From assembly GCF_018968705.1 (NCBI RefSeq), contig NZ_CP076668.1:1736001-1800000 (forward strand): DNA of 64,000 bases, in the 5' to 3' direction. The notes below the pieces were generated by a model, which saw only the letters and a program-made list of their open reading frames with translations, had not been told where the DNA came from and ran no database searches. A program made the position numbers and the translations under genes. Source of the stretch: Pseudomonas lijiangensis (lineage in GTDB: Bacteria > Pseudomonadota > Gammaproteobacteria > Pseudomonadales > Pseudomonadaceae). Below, one piece after another: positions 28,961 through 37,322 of the stretch (the stretch's first letter is position 1; each line of letters begins with the position of its first letter).

Positions 28961-29746
28961 TCAGAAGAACGCTTTGACCAGCAGACTTGCAGTGTTCTGG
29001 TCGGTATCGAAGGAAGAGGTGTCCTTGATGCCGTACTTGTTGCTCCAGTAGTCGTATTCGATACCGACGTAGAGTTTTTTCTCGGGGAAGTTCAGCGCCT
29101 TGCCCAGGTCATACTTGATCTGCGGGTTGATGTGCAGGTTGGCGTGGTAGGTGCCACGGGCGTTCTTGTCGTTGTCCACGACCCAGTCGATGAAGCCGTC
29201 GATGACCACATCGGATTTGCCCGCTGGAATGGTGTAGGACCATACCGGCGTGATCTGCCATACGCCATCACCCGGGCGATTGCCTTCGGTCTGGCGCTGG
29301 TAGAAGTTCAGCTGGAAGTAATCGAAGCCCGGGATATTCAGGTCAAAGCCCGGACCGATCAGGTAAGACTCGTTATCGCCTTCACCGAACTCATAGGTTG
29401 CTGCCAGCAGCACGTCCGAGATAGGGCCCAGCTCAAACTTCTGGCCGAAGATCTTGCCCATCGACAGGCGTGGCGAGAACTCGCCGTAGTAAGTGTTCGG
29501 GCCGCTATTCGCGTCTTTCTTGCCGTTGTAGAAAATCTTGTCGACGAAGAAGAAGTTATCGCCGTATTTCCAGCCATCCGCATGTTCGAAGGTGAAGGTC
29601 TGTTGAATTTCCGGGTTGACCGTGAAGTCCCGACCGTTGAGGTAGGTCAGGCTGTTGCTCTGCCATTGCAACAGATCGCCGGCCGTGGCCGAGCCTGCGG
29701 CCAGCAGACTACCGGCCAGTAACAGGCTGGAAAAAGTACGGTTCAT
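28961..29746 (-). CDS. Tsx-like nucleoside-specific outer membrane channel
   Basis: 261 residues with a 22-residue Sec signal (LLLAGSLLAAGSATA-G), alternating hydrophobic/polar strands throughout, and a C-terminal Phe (VKAFF) typical of BAM-inserted barrels. The family hallmarks GDNFFFVDKIFYN and YYGEFSPRLSMGK match the Tsx/OmpK group that lets nucleosides cross the outer membrane. It lies next to the purine-degradation cluster, so uptake of purine nucleosides is a reasonable inference. The ribosome site is AAGGGAG eight bases before the ATG. Confidence 0.87.
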   Translation of the reverse strand: MNRTFSSLLLAGSLLAAGSATAGDLLQWQSNSLTYLNGRDFTVNPEIQQTFTFEHADGWKYGDNFFFVDKIFYNGKKDANSGPNTYYGEFSPRLSMGKIFGQKFELGPISDVLLAATYEFGEGDNESYLIGPGFDLNIPGFDYFQLNFYQRQTEGNRPGDGVWQITPVWSYTIPAGKSDVVIDGFIDWVVDNDKNARGTYHANLHINPQIKYDLGKALNFPEKKLYVGIEYDYWSNKYGIKDTSSFDTDQNTASLLVKAFF

Positions 29747-30148
29747 GCGGGTGCTCCCTTGAGATCGATAGTGGTTTCGAGGTCGGCGTTCTGTGTGTGA
29801 CGCCGTTTCTCTGGTTGTAATAAATTGTCTGCGTGGTCAGCTTCGTGATTTAGCAAAAGCTGAGCCAACCCCGTGAAAAAGCCACGCGGATACCTGAAAT
29901 GCTTGGTAATGGCCGGTTTCCGATGGTTTTTCCGGGATGCAGGACCTGACTGAACGGACAATTTCAGTTCAGGCCTGGCAATGGGCGGCTTTTAAAGCGG
30001 CGGCGGAGAATACTGGGTGGCGAGAGCCAGCTCAAGTGCTCCAGAGCGGAGCACGAGCGGCGAAAGTGGGGCGTTTTTCGTGTCTTGGGTTAAATCACTT
30101 TGTGGGAGGCATCAACCCTGTGGGAGCGAATTCATTCGCGAAGAGCGT
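29747..30148. other. Gene-free region upstream of the porin
   Basis: About 400 bases with no gene. It holds the upstream region of the Tsx-like gene, an inverted CTGACTGAA/TTCAGTTCAG pair around 29947-29977, and a family C repeat half at 30102-30142 next to the puuD stop. No other element is clear. Confidence 0.55.
30102..30142. repeat. Family C repeat, single arm with B-like prefix
   Basis: A GTGGGAGGC fragment (family B start) sits 18 bases before a full GTGGGAGCGAATTCATTCGC arm (30120-30142), just below the puuD stop codon. It reads as a partial or composite unit. Confidence 0.7.
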
Positions 30149-31441
30149 TCAACGAACACTGGCCCCTTGATCGATCCAGGCGCCCACCATGTCCCGCTCT
30201 TGCTGGGTCATCTGGGTGATGTTGCCCAACGGCATGATCGGGGCGGTGATGGCCTGGGCCTTGATGCGCGGGGCCAGTAGCTGGATCTGCTCGGGCGTAT
30301 CGAACATCACGCCCGCAGGCGCGGCGCTGAACAGGTTGCTGGTGGGGTTGGCCGAGTGGCAGACGGTGCAGCGTTGCTTGATGACTTCATGAACCTTGGC
30401 GAACGCTATCCCGGCCACCTTGGGCGTTTCTGCGGGGGCAGGTGCGGCAACCGGTTCGGGGCGTTTTTCGTCAGCCCTGTAGCCGCCCACGGCAGTGCCG
30501 GGCAGTGGCTGGTATTCAATGTGGGCGGCGTCGTGGGGCTTTGGCGGTTGCGCGGGGCCGGTGACATAGGCCAGACAGATCATGCCCAGCGCTGCGAAGG
30601 GCAAGGTCCAGAAGAACCGGTGGCTGTCATGCCGGGTATTGAAGTAGTGACGCACCAGCACGGCCAGCAAGGCAATCACCGCCAGGATCAGCCAGTTGTA
30701 CTGGCTGCCATAGGTACTGGGGAAATGGTTGCTGATCATGATGAACAGCACCGGCAACGTGAAATAGTTGTTGTGCCGCGAACGCAGCAGGCCCTTGGCA
30801 GGCAGGCTTGGGTCCGGTGTGCGGTTCTCGGCGATGGCCGCCACCAGGGCGCGCTGGGCGGGCATGATGATGCGGAACACGTTGCCGACCATGATGGTGC
30901 CCATGATGGCGCCCACATGCAGATAAGCCCCACGGCCGCTGAATACCTGGCTCAAGGCGTAGGCCGCCGCTACCAGCAACACGAACAGGATCACCCCCAG
31001 CAGCGCAGGGCGTTTGCCCAGGGCCGAGTCGCACAGAAAGCTGTACACGAACCAGCCGACAAACAGGGAACCCAGGCCGATATGCACGCCCGCGGCAGGC
31101 GAAAGGCTGCTGCCCGGCGCAAGCAGATAAAGGGTCGGGTTGGCGTAGAACACCACACACAGCAGCGCGACCCCGGACAGCCAGGTCGAATAGGCTTCCC
31201 ATTTGAACCAGTGCAGGTTCTCGGGCATGGTCGGTGGCGCGAGCTTGTACTTTTCCAGGTGATAGATACCGCCACCATGAATCGCCCAGAGATCTCCTGA
31301 AAGGCCTTCACGGGGATTGGAGCGGTTGAGGTTGTTTTCCAGCCAGACAAAGTAGAAAGACGCGCCGATCCACGCCACGCCCACAATCATGTGAATCCAG
31401 CGTACGCCCAGATTCAGCCATTCCATCAAATGTGCCAGCAT
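30149..31441 (-). CDS. puuD: Membrane urate hydroxylase with C-terminal cytochrome c domain (PuuD)
   Basis: 430 residues. Eight or so N-terminal transmembrane helices (WIHMIVGVAWIGASFYFVWL onward) with IHGGGIYHLEKYKLAP characteristic of PuuD; then a Pro/Ala linker and a periplasmic c-type cytochrome domain with heme motif CTVCH and a distal Met (APIMPLGN). PuuD oxidises urate to 5-hydroxyisourate and passes electrons to the respiratory chain. It is the last gene of the puuE-uraD-alc-allA-puuD run. RBS AAGGAAA precedes ATG 31441. Confidence 0.93.
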   Translation of the reverse strand: MLAHLMEWLNLGVRWIHMIVGVAWIGASFYFVWLENNLNRSNPREGLSGDLWAIHGGGIYHLEKYKLAPPTMPENLHWFKWEAYSTWLSGVALLCVVFYANPTLYLLAPGSSLSPAAGVHIGLGSLFVGWFVYSFLCDSALGKRPALLGVILFVLLVAAAYALSQVFSGRGAYLHVGAIMGTIMVGNVFRIIMPAQRALVAAIAENRTPDPSLPAKGLLRSRHNNYFTLPVLFIMISNHFPSTYGSQYNWLILAVIALLAVLVRHYFNTRHDSHRFFWTLPFAALGMICLAYVTGPAQPPKPHDAAHIEYQPLPGTAVGGYRADEKRPEPVAAPAPAETPKVAGIAFAKVHEVIKQRCTVCHSANPTSNLFSAAPAGVMFDTPEQIQLLAPRIKAQAITAPIMPLGNITQMTQQERDMVGAWIDQGASVR

Positions 31442-31489
31442 GGTATTTCCTTAGTGCCTTTACCCCCCGGATGGGGGTATCAGGCCTTC

Positions 31490-31993
31490 CTATTGGTTGG
31501 GGTCGAGCACCATCAACTGGCTCTCTTCAAAAAAATGCTCATCGCAGTTATTGCCGGTTCCACTGCGATCAACCACCAGGAAGTCATCCCGCTTTTCGAT
31601 CGTCAGCACCGGATGGTGCCAGACGCCGCGATGGTAATTCACACCCTGCCTGCCATTGGAAATGAAGGCGCGGGTCAGCTCTGGATCAGGTGCATCGCCA
31701 AGTGGCGCGACCACGATCAGAAAAGGGTTGCCGAGCAGCGGTATGAAAGCCTGGCTGCCCAGCGGATGGCGCTCCAGCATGGCAATGGTCAACGGCATGT
31801 CCAGCGCCTCGGCGCGAAAGATGCTGATGATTGCCTTGTCGTCAGGCGTGGCGGTCTGCACCTCGGCCAGACGATGAAAGCGCTGTGTCGAGCCATTGTT
31901 GATCATGAAGTGAGCACTGCCATCGGTTTCGATCACGTCACCGAACGGGGCAAAGGCTTCTTTGGTCAATGGCTCGATAATCAGTTTGCGCAT
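31490..31993 (-). CDS. allA: Ureidoglycolate lyase
   Basis: 167 residues from ATG 31993 (the frame above it is a repeat-derived extension). AllA-type cupin fold: MRKLIIEPLTKEAFAPFGDVI, FRAEALDMPLTIAMLERHPLGSQAFIPL and GVNYHRGVWHHPVL, with the cupin metal/substrate histidines visible. It splits ureidoglycolate, made by allantoicase, into glyoxylate and urea. It is 48 bases upstream of puuD on the same strand. Confidence 0.92.
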   Translation of the reverse strand: MRKLIIEPLTKEAFAPFGDVIETDGSAHFMINNGSTQRFHRLAEVQTATPDDKAIISIFRAEALDMPLTIAMLERHPLGSQAFIPLLGNPFLIVVAPLGDAPDPELTRAFISNGRQGVNYHRGVWHHPVLTIEKRDDFLVVDRSGTGNNCDEHFFEESQLMVLDPNQ

Positions 31994-32050
31994 GACAGTC
32001 TCTCTGTACCCATGGGGGTAACACCGATCCGTTAAGGCACAACAAAACCT

Positions 32051-32135
32051 GTGGGAGGCAGCTTGCTGGCGACAAAGGCCTGAAAGCCGGCAGATATTTT
32101 GCGTCTGTAACAGTCGCCAGCAAGCTGCCTCCCAC
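32051..32135. repeat. Palindromic repeat, family B, copy 2 (inverted)
   Basis: Perfect 23-base arms at 32051-32073 and 32113-32135. The core is the reverse complement of the 18939-19026 core. It lies between the allantoicase and ureidoglycolate lyase genes, inside the operon. Confidence 0.9.
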
Positions 32136-32184
32136 AAAGTGATTTTTGACCTTGAGTGATCAGCATTCCCACAGGGTTATGTGT

Positions 32185-33180
32185 TTATTTGGTGATTTTG
32201 CCCAGGACCCGCAACCGGCTCACGCCGCCATCCGGGAAGACGTTCAGGCGGATATGGGTGATCGGGCCGATGGCCTTGATCTGCTCGGCGAAGTCATGTT
32301 CGGCGTGCATGCTCAGTTTCTGGCTGGGCAGCAGTTCGCGCCAGAACAGGCTCTGGGTTTCGATCTGGCTGTCGGTGCCGCCTTTGACGAAAGCGCCCTG
32401 GATCGAGCAGCTGTCCGGGTAGTTGCCCTTGAAGTGCAGCGTATCGACGATGACTCGCTCCACTTCGCCCGGATGCCCCAGCGCGACGATCACCCAGTCA
32501 TTGCCCGGAGTACGGCGGCGGGCGGTTTCCCAGCCGTCGCCCATGTTCACGCCACGGCCCGGATTGAGAAGGTTGCTCATGCTGCCGTAGTGCTCGTCGG
32601 AGCAGGCAATCGCACGACCGCCATTGAGGGCGGCAATCAGGTCGATCTGCTCGCTGTCGCTGACTTCGGACCAGTCCCGGAAAGGGATGCCGTGTACGCG
32701 CAGACGCGCCACGCCGCCATCGGGGTAGATATTGAAACGCAGGTGGCTGAAAGCCTGATCGTTGCTGATGGCGTGGTAGTGATGGCTGTTGCCTTGCAGC
32801 TCGACCGAAGGCAGTACCTCGACCCATTGAGTGTTTTCGTCCGGGTCGCCCGAAGCCAGGAAGCAGGCTTCCAGGGAGGCCGAAGGCGGGAAGTTGCCGG
32901 TAAAGAACGAGGTATCGATATCCACGCCCTTGATGGTGCCCGCCACGCCCAGGCGGATCACCGCGCTGTCATAGCCCTCGAAACGCTTGCGCCGCGACTC
33001 CCAGCCGTCCATCCATTTGCCGTTGTCATCGAACACGCCTTCTTTCCAGACTGCCGGAGTGGGCTGGAACAGGCGGTTGGCATCGGCGAACCAGTCATCG
33101 GTGACGGACAGGACTTTGGTCCCCAGGCGTGCGTCGGCCAGATTGACGAACTTCTCGAACGGTGCGGCGTAAACTTTCAT
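32185..33180 (-). CDS. alc: Allantoicase
   Basis: 331 residues with the two internal repeats of allantoicase: DGWESRRKR...[20 protein letters not shown] in the first half and DGWETARRR...[20 protein letters not shown] in the second. It hydrolyses allantoate to ureidoglycolate and urea. Upstream uraD ends 52 bases before; downstream allA is separated by a family B repeat that could affect readthrough or stability. Confidence 0.95.
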   Translation of the reverse strand: MKVYAAPFEKFVNLADARLGTKVLSVTDDWFADANRLFQPTPAVWKEGVFDDNGKWMDGWESRRKRFEGYDSAVIRLGVAGTIKGVDIDTSFFTGNFPPSASLEACFLASGDPDENTQWVEVLPSVELQGNSHHYHAISNDQAFSHLRFNIYPDGGVARLRVHGIPFRDWSEVSDSEQIDLIAALNGGRAIACSDEHYGSMSNLLNPGRGVNMGDGWETARRRTPGNDWVIVALGHPGEVERVIVDTLHFKGNYPDSCSIQGAFVKGGTDSQIETQSLFWRELLPSQKLSMHAEHDFAEQIKAIGPITHIRLNVFPDGGVSRLRVLGKITK

Positions 33181-33232
33181 TCTTTTTGTCTGCCTTTCTC
33201 AATGGGCTGGGAAGGAATGGGCTGGGTATCGT

Positions 33233-33748
33233 CTACAGGGCCTGCAGGCGAAACAGTGCAATCTTGTTGATCTCGGCCAGCGCGCAGGCGAACTCGGCTT
33301 CGGCCGAGTTATTAATGCGCTGCTCGAAGGCCGCCAGGATCTTGTGTCGGTCGCTTCCCTTGACCGCCATGATGAACGGGAAACCGAACCTGGCCTTGTA
33401 GGCCTGATTCAGCTCGGTGAAACGCTGGAACTCTTCGGGTGTGCATTGATGAATGCCCGCACCGGCCTGCTCGCTGGTGCTGGCTTCGGTCAGTTCACCC
33501 TGGATGGCGGCTTTGCCGGCCAGATCCGGGTGAGCGTTGATCAGCGCCCATTGCCGGTCATAATCGGCGTCGAGCAGGATTTCGCTCATGCGCGCATGCA
33601 GGTTTTCGATCTGATCCAGCTCGGGGCTCAGGCCCAGGTCGAAAGCCTCTTCGGCGATCCAGGGCGAGTGTTCGTAGATGTCGCCAAAGGCCGCAATGAA
33701 TGCTTCACGGCTCAGGGACGAGGGTTTCAGTGTCTGGAACTGGCTCAT
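33233..33748 (-). CDS. uraD: OHCU decarboxylase
   Basis: 171 residues, all-helical. AHPDLAGKAAIQGELTEAS holds the catalytic histidine, and YKARFGFPFIMAVKG is the other signature of the UraD family. It decarboxylates 2-oxo-4-hydroxy-4-carboxy-5-ureidoimidazoline to S-allantoin. Its ATG overlaps the puuE stop (ATGA, 33745-33748), so the pair is translationally coupled. Confidence 0.93.
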   Translation of the reverse strand: MSQFQTLKPSSLSREAFIAAFGDIYEHSPWIAEEAFDLGLSPELDQIENLHARMSEILLDADYDRQWALINAHPDLAGKAAIQGELTEASTSEQAGAGIHQCTPEEFQRFTELNQAYKARFGFPFIMAVKGSDRHKILAAFEQRINNSAEAEFACALAEINKIALFRLQAL

Positions 33749-34668
33749 TGCGCGGCCTTGAACGGGTGTTGGGTGTGCCAGTGGCGGGCGATATCCACAC
33801 GGCGAGTGAACCAGACCTGCTCATGGCTCTTGGCGTATTCGATGAAACGCTTGAGCGCAGCGAGACGGGCAGGGCGGCCGATCAGGCGGCAGTGCAGGCC
33901 GATGGAGAGCATTTTCGGTGCTTCGGCACCTTCCTCGTAAAGAACGTCGAAAGCATCCTTGAGGTACTGGAAAAACTGCTCGCCGTTGTTGAAGCCCTGC
34001 ACCTGGGTGAAGCGCATGTCGTTGGTGTCCAGGGTGTAGGGAATCACCAGATGCGGCTTGCCGGTGGGGGTGTTCGGCTCCCAGTAGGGCAGGTCATCGT
34101 CGTAGGTGTCGCTGTCGTAGAGAAAGCCGCCTTCTTCCATCACCAGACGCCGGGTGTTCGGGCCGGTGCGGCCGGTGTACCAGCCCAGCGGGCGTTCGCC
34201 GGTGATTTCGGTGAGGATACGGATAGCCTGGAGCATGTGTTCGCGCTCCTGGGCTTCATCCATGTTCTGGTAGTCGATCCAGCGGTAGCCGTGGCTGCAG
34301 ATTTCGTGGCCGTCGGCGACCATGGCGCGAATCACGTCGGGGTGGCGCTGGGCGGCCATGGCCACGGCAAAGATGGTCAGCGGAATATCGAACTGCTTGA
34401 ACAGCTTGAGAATGCGCCACACACCGGCACGGCTGCCGTATTCGTACAGCGACTCCATGCTCATGTTGCGCTGGCCTTGCAGCGGTTGCGCCGCGACCAT
34501 CTCGGACAGGAAGGCTTCGGACTCCTTGTCGCCATGCAGAATGTTACGCTCGCCGCCTTCCTCGTAATTGAGCACGAAAGACAGCGCGATGCGGGCATTG
34601 CCCGGCCAATGAGGATGGGGTGGATTGCTGCCGTAACCGATCAGGTCCCGTGGATAGTCAGCGCTCAC
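33745..34668 (-). CDS. puuE: Allantoinase, polysaccharide-deacetylase type (PuuE)
   Basis: 307 residues of the NodB/CE4 fold used as a metal-independent allantoinase in Pseudomonas. ALSFVLNYEEGGE at the start, HEICSHGYRWIDYQNM and TGERPLGWYTGRTGPNTR are the PuuE signatures. It opens allantoin to allantoate. The start is GTG 34668 with AAAGGAAG eight bases upstream. It is the first gene of the minus-strand operon, facing the shared promoter with uraH. Confidence 0.92.
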   Translation of the reverse strand: MSADYPRDLIGYGSNPPHPHWPGNARIALSFVLNYEEGGERNILHGDKESEAFLSEMVAAQPLQGQRNMSMESLYEYGSRAGVWRILKLFKQFDIPLTIFAVAMAAQRHPDVIRAMVADGHEICSHGYRWIDYQNMDEAQEREHMLQAIRILTEITGERPLGWYTGRTGPNTRRLVMEEGGFLYDSDTYDDDLPYWEPNTPTGKPHLVIPYTLDTNDMRFTQVQGFNNGEQFFQYLKDAFDVLYEEGAEAPKMLSIGLHCRLIGRPARLAALKRFIEYAKSHEQVWFTRRVDIARHWHTQHPFKAAQ

Positions 34669-34739
34669 TGCAAGCTTCCTTTAGGTGCGTGTAGTCAGGT
34701 GCGGTACAAGCCGGACGGCAGAGAACCGCGCTGCGCCGA

Positions 34740-34749
34740 TTGTATACAA
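34740..34749. promoter_or_regulatory. Candidate GntR operator, puuE side
   Basis: Palindrome TTGTATACAA, 72 bases above the puuE start. It shares consensus YTGTRTACAA with sites at 34924 and 35427. Confidence 0.5.
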
Positions 34750-34923
34750 AATAATATTCAAATTGTAACCCGTAAAATGTCGCACGTTAGCGCTTTGGAC
34801 CATGCAATAAACTTGCCTGAGTGGTCAGCTTAAAAGTGAAAACCTCAATGCTTTCCTTTGCTTCAGTGTTTTCGGCAGCAAACCTGCACTTGAGGATTTC
34901 AGGAGAAACGGGCACCGGTTTTA

Positions 34924-34933
34924 TTGTGTACAA
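34924..34933. promoter_or_regulatory. Candidate GntR operator, uraH side
   Basis: TTGTGTACAA, about 100 bases above the uraH start, in the TnGTnnACnA form bound by FadR-group GntR regulators (family knowledge). Confidence 0.5.
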
Positions 34934-35034
34934 GTTTTTTGAAAAATGTCTTAATCGGTCACTGCTCAAGGCTGGCAGGCACCTCGATGGTGCATCATGC
35001 CCGCCATCCAACCATTCAACGAGGCGCAGAATCA

Positions 35035-35388
35035 ATGGGACGGTTAACCACGCATGTGCTGGACGCCGCGCACGGTTGCCCCGGCAGCGGCATCCATGTC
35101 GAACTGTATCGGGTTGAAGGCGAGCGCCTGGAGCTTGTCGCCACGGCGGTGACCAACAGTGATGGTCGTTGCGATGCGCCCTTGCTGCAAGGCGAAGATT
35201 ACCGCTCAGGTGTCTACCAGTTGCAGTTCCAGGCGGGCGATTACTACCGCGGGCGTGGCGTGACGCTGTCTGAGCCGGCCTTTCTGGATGTGGTGGTATT
35301 GCGCTTCGGCATTGATGCCGCTCAGGAGCACTATCACGTACCGCTGCTGGTTTCGCCTTACAGCTACTCGACCTATCGTGGCAGTTGA
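35035..35388 (+). CDS. uraH: 5-hydroxyisourate hydrolase
   Basis: 117 residues, the transthyretin-like fold. The two diagnostic ends are present: THVLDAAHGCPG at the N-terminus and the C-terminal YRGS. The active-site His residues lie in THVLD and in HYHVPLLVSP. It hydrolyses 5-hydroxyisourate, the PuuD product, to OHCU for UraD. Start is ATG 35035, with GAGG ten bases upstream; the frame extends to 34924 but only this start gives the family length. The GntR gene follows 90 bases downstream. Confidence 0.94.
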   Translation: MGRLTTHVLDAAHGCPGSGIHVELYRVEGERLELVATAVTNSDGRCDAPLLQGEDYRSGVYQLQFQAGDYYRGRGVTLSEPAFLDVVVLRFGIDAAQEHYHVPLLVSPYSYSTYRGS

Positions 35389-35426
35389 GCCTCCCGCAAA
35401 GCGTGGTGCGCCTTTGTAGGGGCGCA

Positions 35427-35436
35427 CTGTGTACAA
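35427..35436. promoter_or_regulatory. Candidate GntR operator before the regulator's own gene
   Basis: CTGTGTACAA, 43 bases above the regulator start, suggesting autoregulation. Third copy of the motif at this locus. Confidence 0.45.
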
Positions 35437-35478
35437 TGCGCCCGTCTTACGCCGTAAATCACTTGCGCACGAGTGCCC

Positions 35479-36243
35479 ATGAACGAACAGTCACTGCCCC
35501 TGAAGAAACAGCCCCGCGTGGCCAAGTCAGCCCGTAACGCAACCCAGGACGATATTGTCTATGCGCACATCTTCGAGGCGATCCTTGAGCAGCGTCTGGC
35601 GCCGGGCACCAAACTGAGTGAAGAGGCACTGGGCGAAATCTTTGGCGTGAGTCGCACCATCATCCGTCGCGCCCTGTCGCGGCTGGCCCATGAAGGTGTC
35701 GTGCTGTTGCGGCCCAATCGCGGTGCCGTGGTGGCCAGCCCGAGTGTTGAAGAGGCGCGTCAGGTGTTCTTTGCTCGCCGCATGGTGGAAAAGGCCATTA
35801 CCGAGCTTGCCGTCGAACACGCCACGGCCGAGCAACTGGCCGAGTTGCGGCAGATGGTCAGCGACGAGCGCGACAGCTTTGCCAGAGGGGATCGTGGTGC
35901 GGGGATCCGCCTGTCCGGCGAGTTTCACCTGCAACTGGCAGTGGCTGCCAGGAATGCCCCGCTGATCAGCTTTCAGCGCAGCCTGGTGTCGCAGACCTCA
36001 TTGATCATCGCCCAATACGAAAACGGCAACCGCACCCATTGCTCCTACGATGAACACACTCAGTTGATCGACGCCATCGAAGCACGCGATGCCGCGTTGG
36101 CTGTCGAGCTGATGATGCATCACATGGACCACATCGACAGCAAGCTCAACCTCGACGACGACGGCGCATCCGATGATTTGCATGCCGTGTTTTCGCACCT
36201 GATGCAGGGCAAGAAGAAAACGGGAAAACAGTCGGGCTCATAA
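35479..36243 (+). CDS. GntR-family regulator (FadR subgroup), likely of the urate/allantoin genes
   Basis: 254 residues. The winged helix-turn-helix is LEQRLAPGTKLSEEALGEIFG through RTIIRRALSRLAHEGVVLLRPNRGAVV; the C-terminal FCD ligand domain has the metal-binding residues in SGEFHLQLAVAARN and HTQLIDAIEARD...HMDHID. GTG 35473 could add two residues; ATG 35479 is preferred. Position beside uraH and the shared palindromes point to control of the allantoin operons (inference). Confidence 0.88.
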   Translation: MNEQSLPLKKQPRVAKSARNATQDDIVYAHIFEAILEQRLAPGTKLSEEALGEIFGVSRTIIRRALSRLAHEGVVLLRPNRGAVVASPSVEEARQVFFARRMVEKAITELAVEHATAEQLAELRQMVSDERDSFARGDRGAGIRLSGEFHLQLAVAARNAPLISFQRSLVSQTSLIIAQYENGNRTHCSYDEHTQLIDAIEARDAALAVELMMHHMDHIDSKLNLDDDGASDDLHAVFSHLMQGKKKTGKQSGS

Positions 36244-36408
36244 GCAATGCGTGGGTTTGCCGGCCTGTAACAGTTTGATTTCCAAGGTTGTATGACTGTT
36301 ATTTCTGTCAGTATCCCAGGGGTTCTCCTCGGTATATAAGGTCGCTGAAAGACCTTATCGTTGCGTCCGTCACTGCGAGCGACGGAGCGTCGGTATCGAG
36401 GTGATGTG

Positions 36409-37317
36409 ATGAAACACTATGTGGTTTCCCTGGCCCTTGTATTGCTAATGGGCTGTGCCCATGAGTTTCCTGCTCCCTCTGTCGCTTCCAGTCAACCAGC
36501 CAGCGGAGCTCAGGTAGCGGCTGATCTGCAGGCTGCATACATGGATGTCCGCCCTGATTGCGGCTCGGGCTCTCTGCCGGCGTTTCTGTGCTCGGGGGTG
36601 ATGTTCAGAGGGACAAGCGAATCTCAGAATTACCGCTCATGGAACCCCAGGCCAGGTGTTACAAGCGTTTCTTTTTCCTACCTGCGCAAGGATGCCAATT
36701 TCGATCATCTGGCAGTCAACCTCGACAATGGCCTGATTTTCTATCCGTCTTTCAAGCAGCCGGCTGGCAAGGACTACATTCAGGTTCAGGTGCTGTGCGC
36801 GTATCCCGTCGATGGCAATACCTGGATTCGCGAGCCGCTGGGGTGTGGGCAGAGTTCTCTGTATCCCGATATCAGCAGGAGATGCCAGTCACAGGGCATC
36901 GATACGGCAGAACAATGGAAAGCCCATTTCGACAAAGGTCCGAGCGGGGCTGACAGGGAGCGACTGATTTATTCCTACGTGTGCAGTTTTGATCTGCGGG
37001 ATCGAATGGGGGAGCAGGGGGCCGCCTCTTTCTATCAAACGTTACGGGCCATGGAGACGGTACCGCGAGAGCTGCTGCACCACTATAACGAACTGGTCGT
37101 GCAGGCCTGGCCTCAGGACATCCCATTGGCGCTACCCATACAGGCGTTTTTCTACACCGTACCCAGCGGTCTGGCGGGTGCCCGGCATGATCAGTGGGAC
37201 TACCACCGCTTTACCGGGGTCGTGCTGCCTATCATTCAGATGCATCTGCCGTGCGATGTGTCGGGGACGGCTGTATTCAATTTCGACCCCGAGGACCAGT
37301 ACCTGCCATTCCCTTGA
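36409..37317 (+). CDS. Halovibrin HvnA-like lipoprotein
   Basis: 302 residues. The N-terminus is a lipoprotein signal (VVSLALVLLMGCAHE, lipobox LMGC). The mature part has DVRPDCGSGSLPAFLCSGVMFRGT, YRSWNP, VSFSYLRKDANFDHLAVN, RRCQSQGI and LPIIQMHLP, which from memory are the conserved blocks of proteins named halovibrin HvnA in Pseudomonas and Vibrio (originally described as an ADP-ribosyltransferase). No catalytic residues can be assigned from sequence alone. ATG 36409 is chosen for its GAGGTGATG site. It stands convergent with guanine deaminase, six bases apart, and has no obvious purine role. Confidence 0.65.
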   Translation: MKHYVVSLALVLLMGCAHEFPAPSVASSQPASGAQVAADLQAAYMDVRPDCGSGSLPAFLCSGVMFRGTSESQNYRSWNPRPGVTSVSFSYLRKDANFDHLAVNLDNGLIFYPSFKQPAGKDYIQVQVLCAYPVDGNTWIREPLGCGQSSLYPDISRRCQSQGIDTAEQWKAHFDKGPSGADRERLIYSYVCSFDLRDRMGEQGAASFYQTLRAMETVPRELLHHYNELVVQAWPQDIPLALPIQAFFYTVPSGLAGARHDQWDYHRFTGVVLPIIQMHLPCDVSGTAVFNFDPEDQYLPFP

Positions 37318-37322
37318 GCGTT

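Larger units (their letters stand above)
34669..35034. other. Divergent puuE/uraH promoter region
   Basis: 366 AT-rich bases between the allantoinase operon and uraH. It carries two near-identical 10-base palindromes, TTGTATACAA (34740-34749) and TTGTGTACAA (34924-34933), each next to one promoter side, as expected for a GntR-type operator. No gene fits here; longer readings of uraH into this region lack ribosome sites. Confidence 0.65.
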
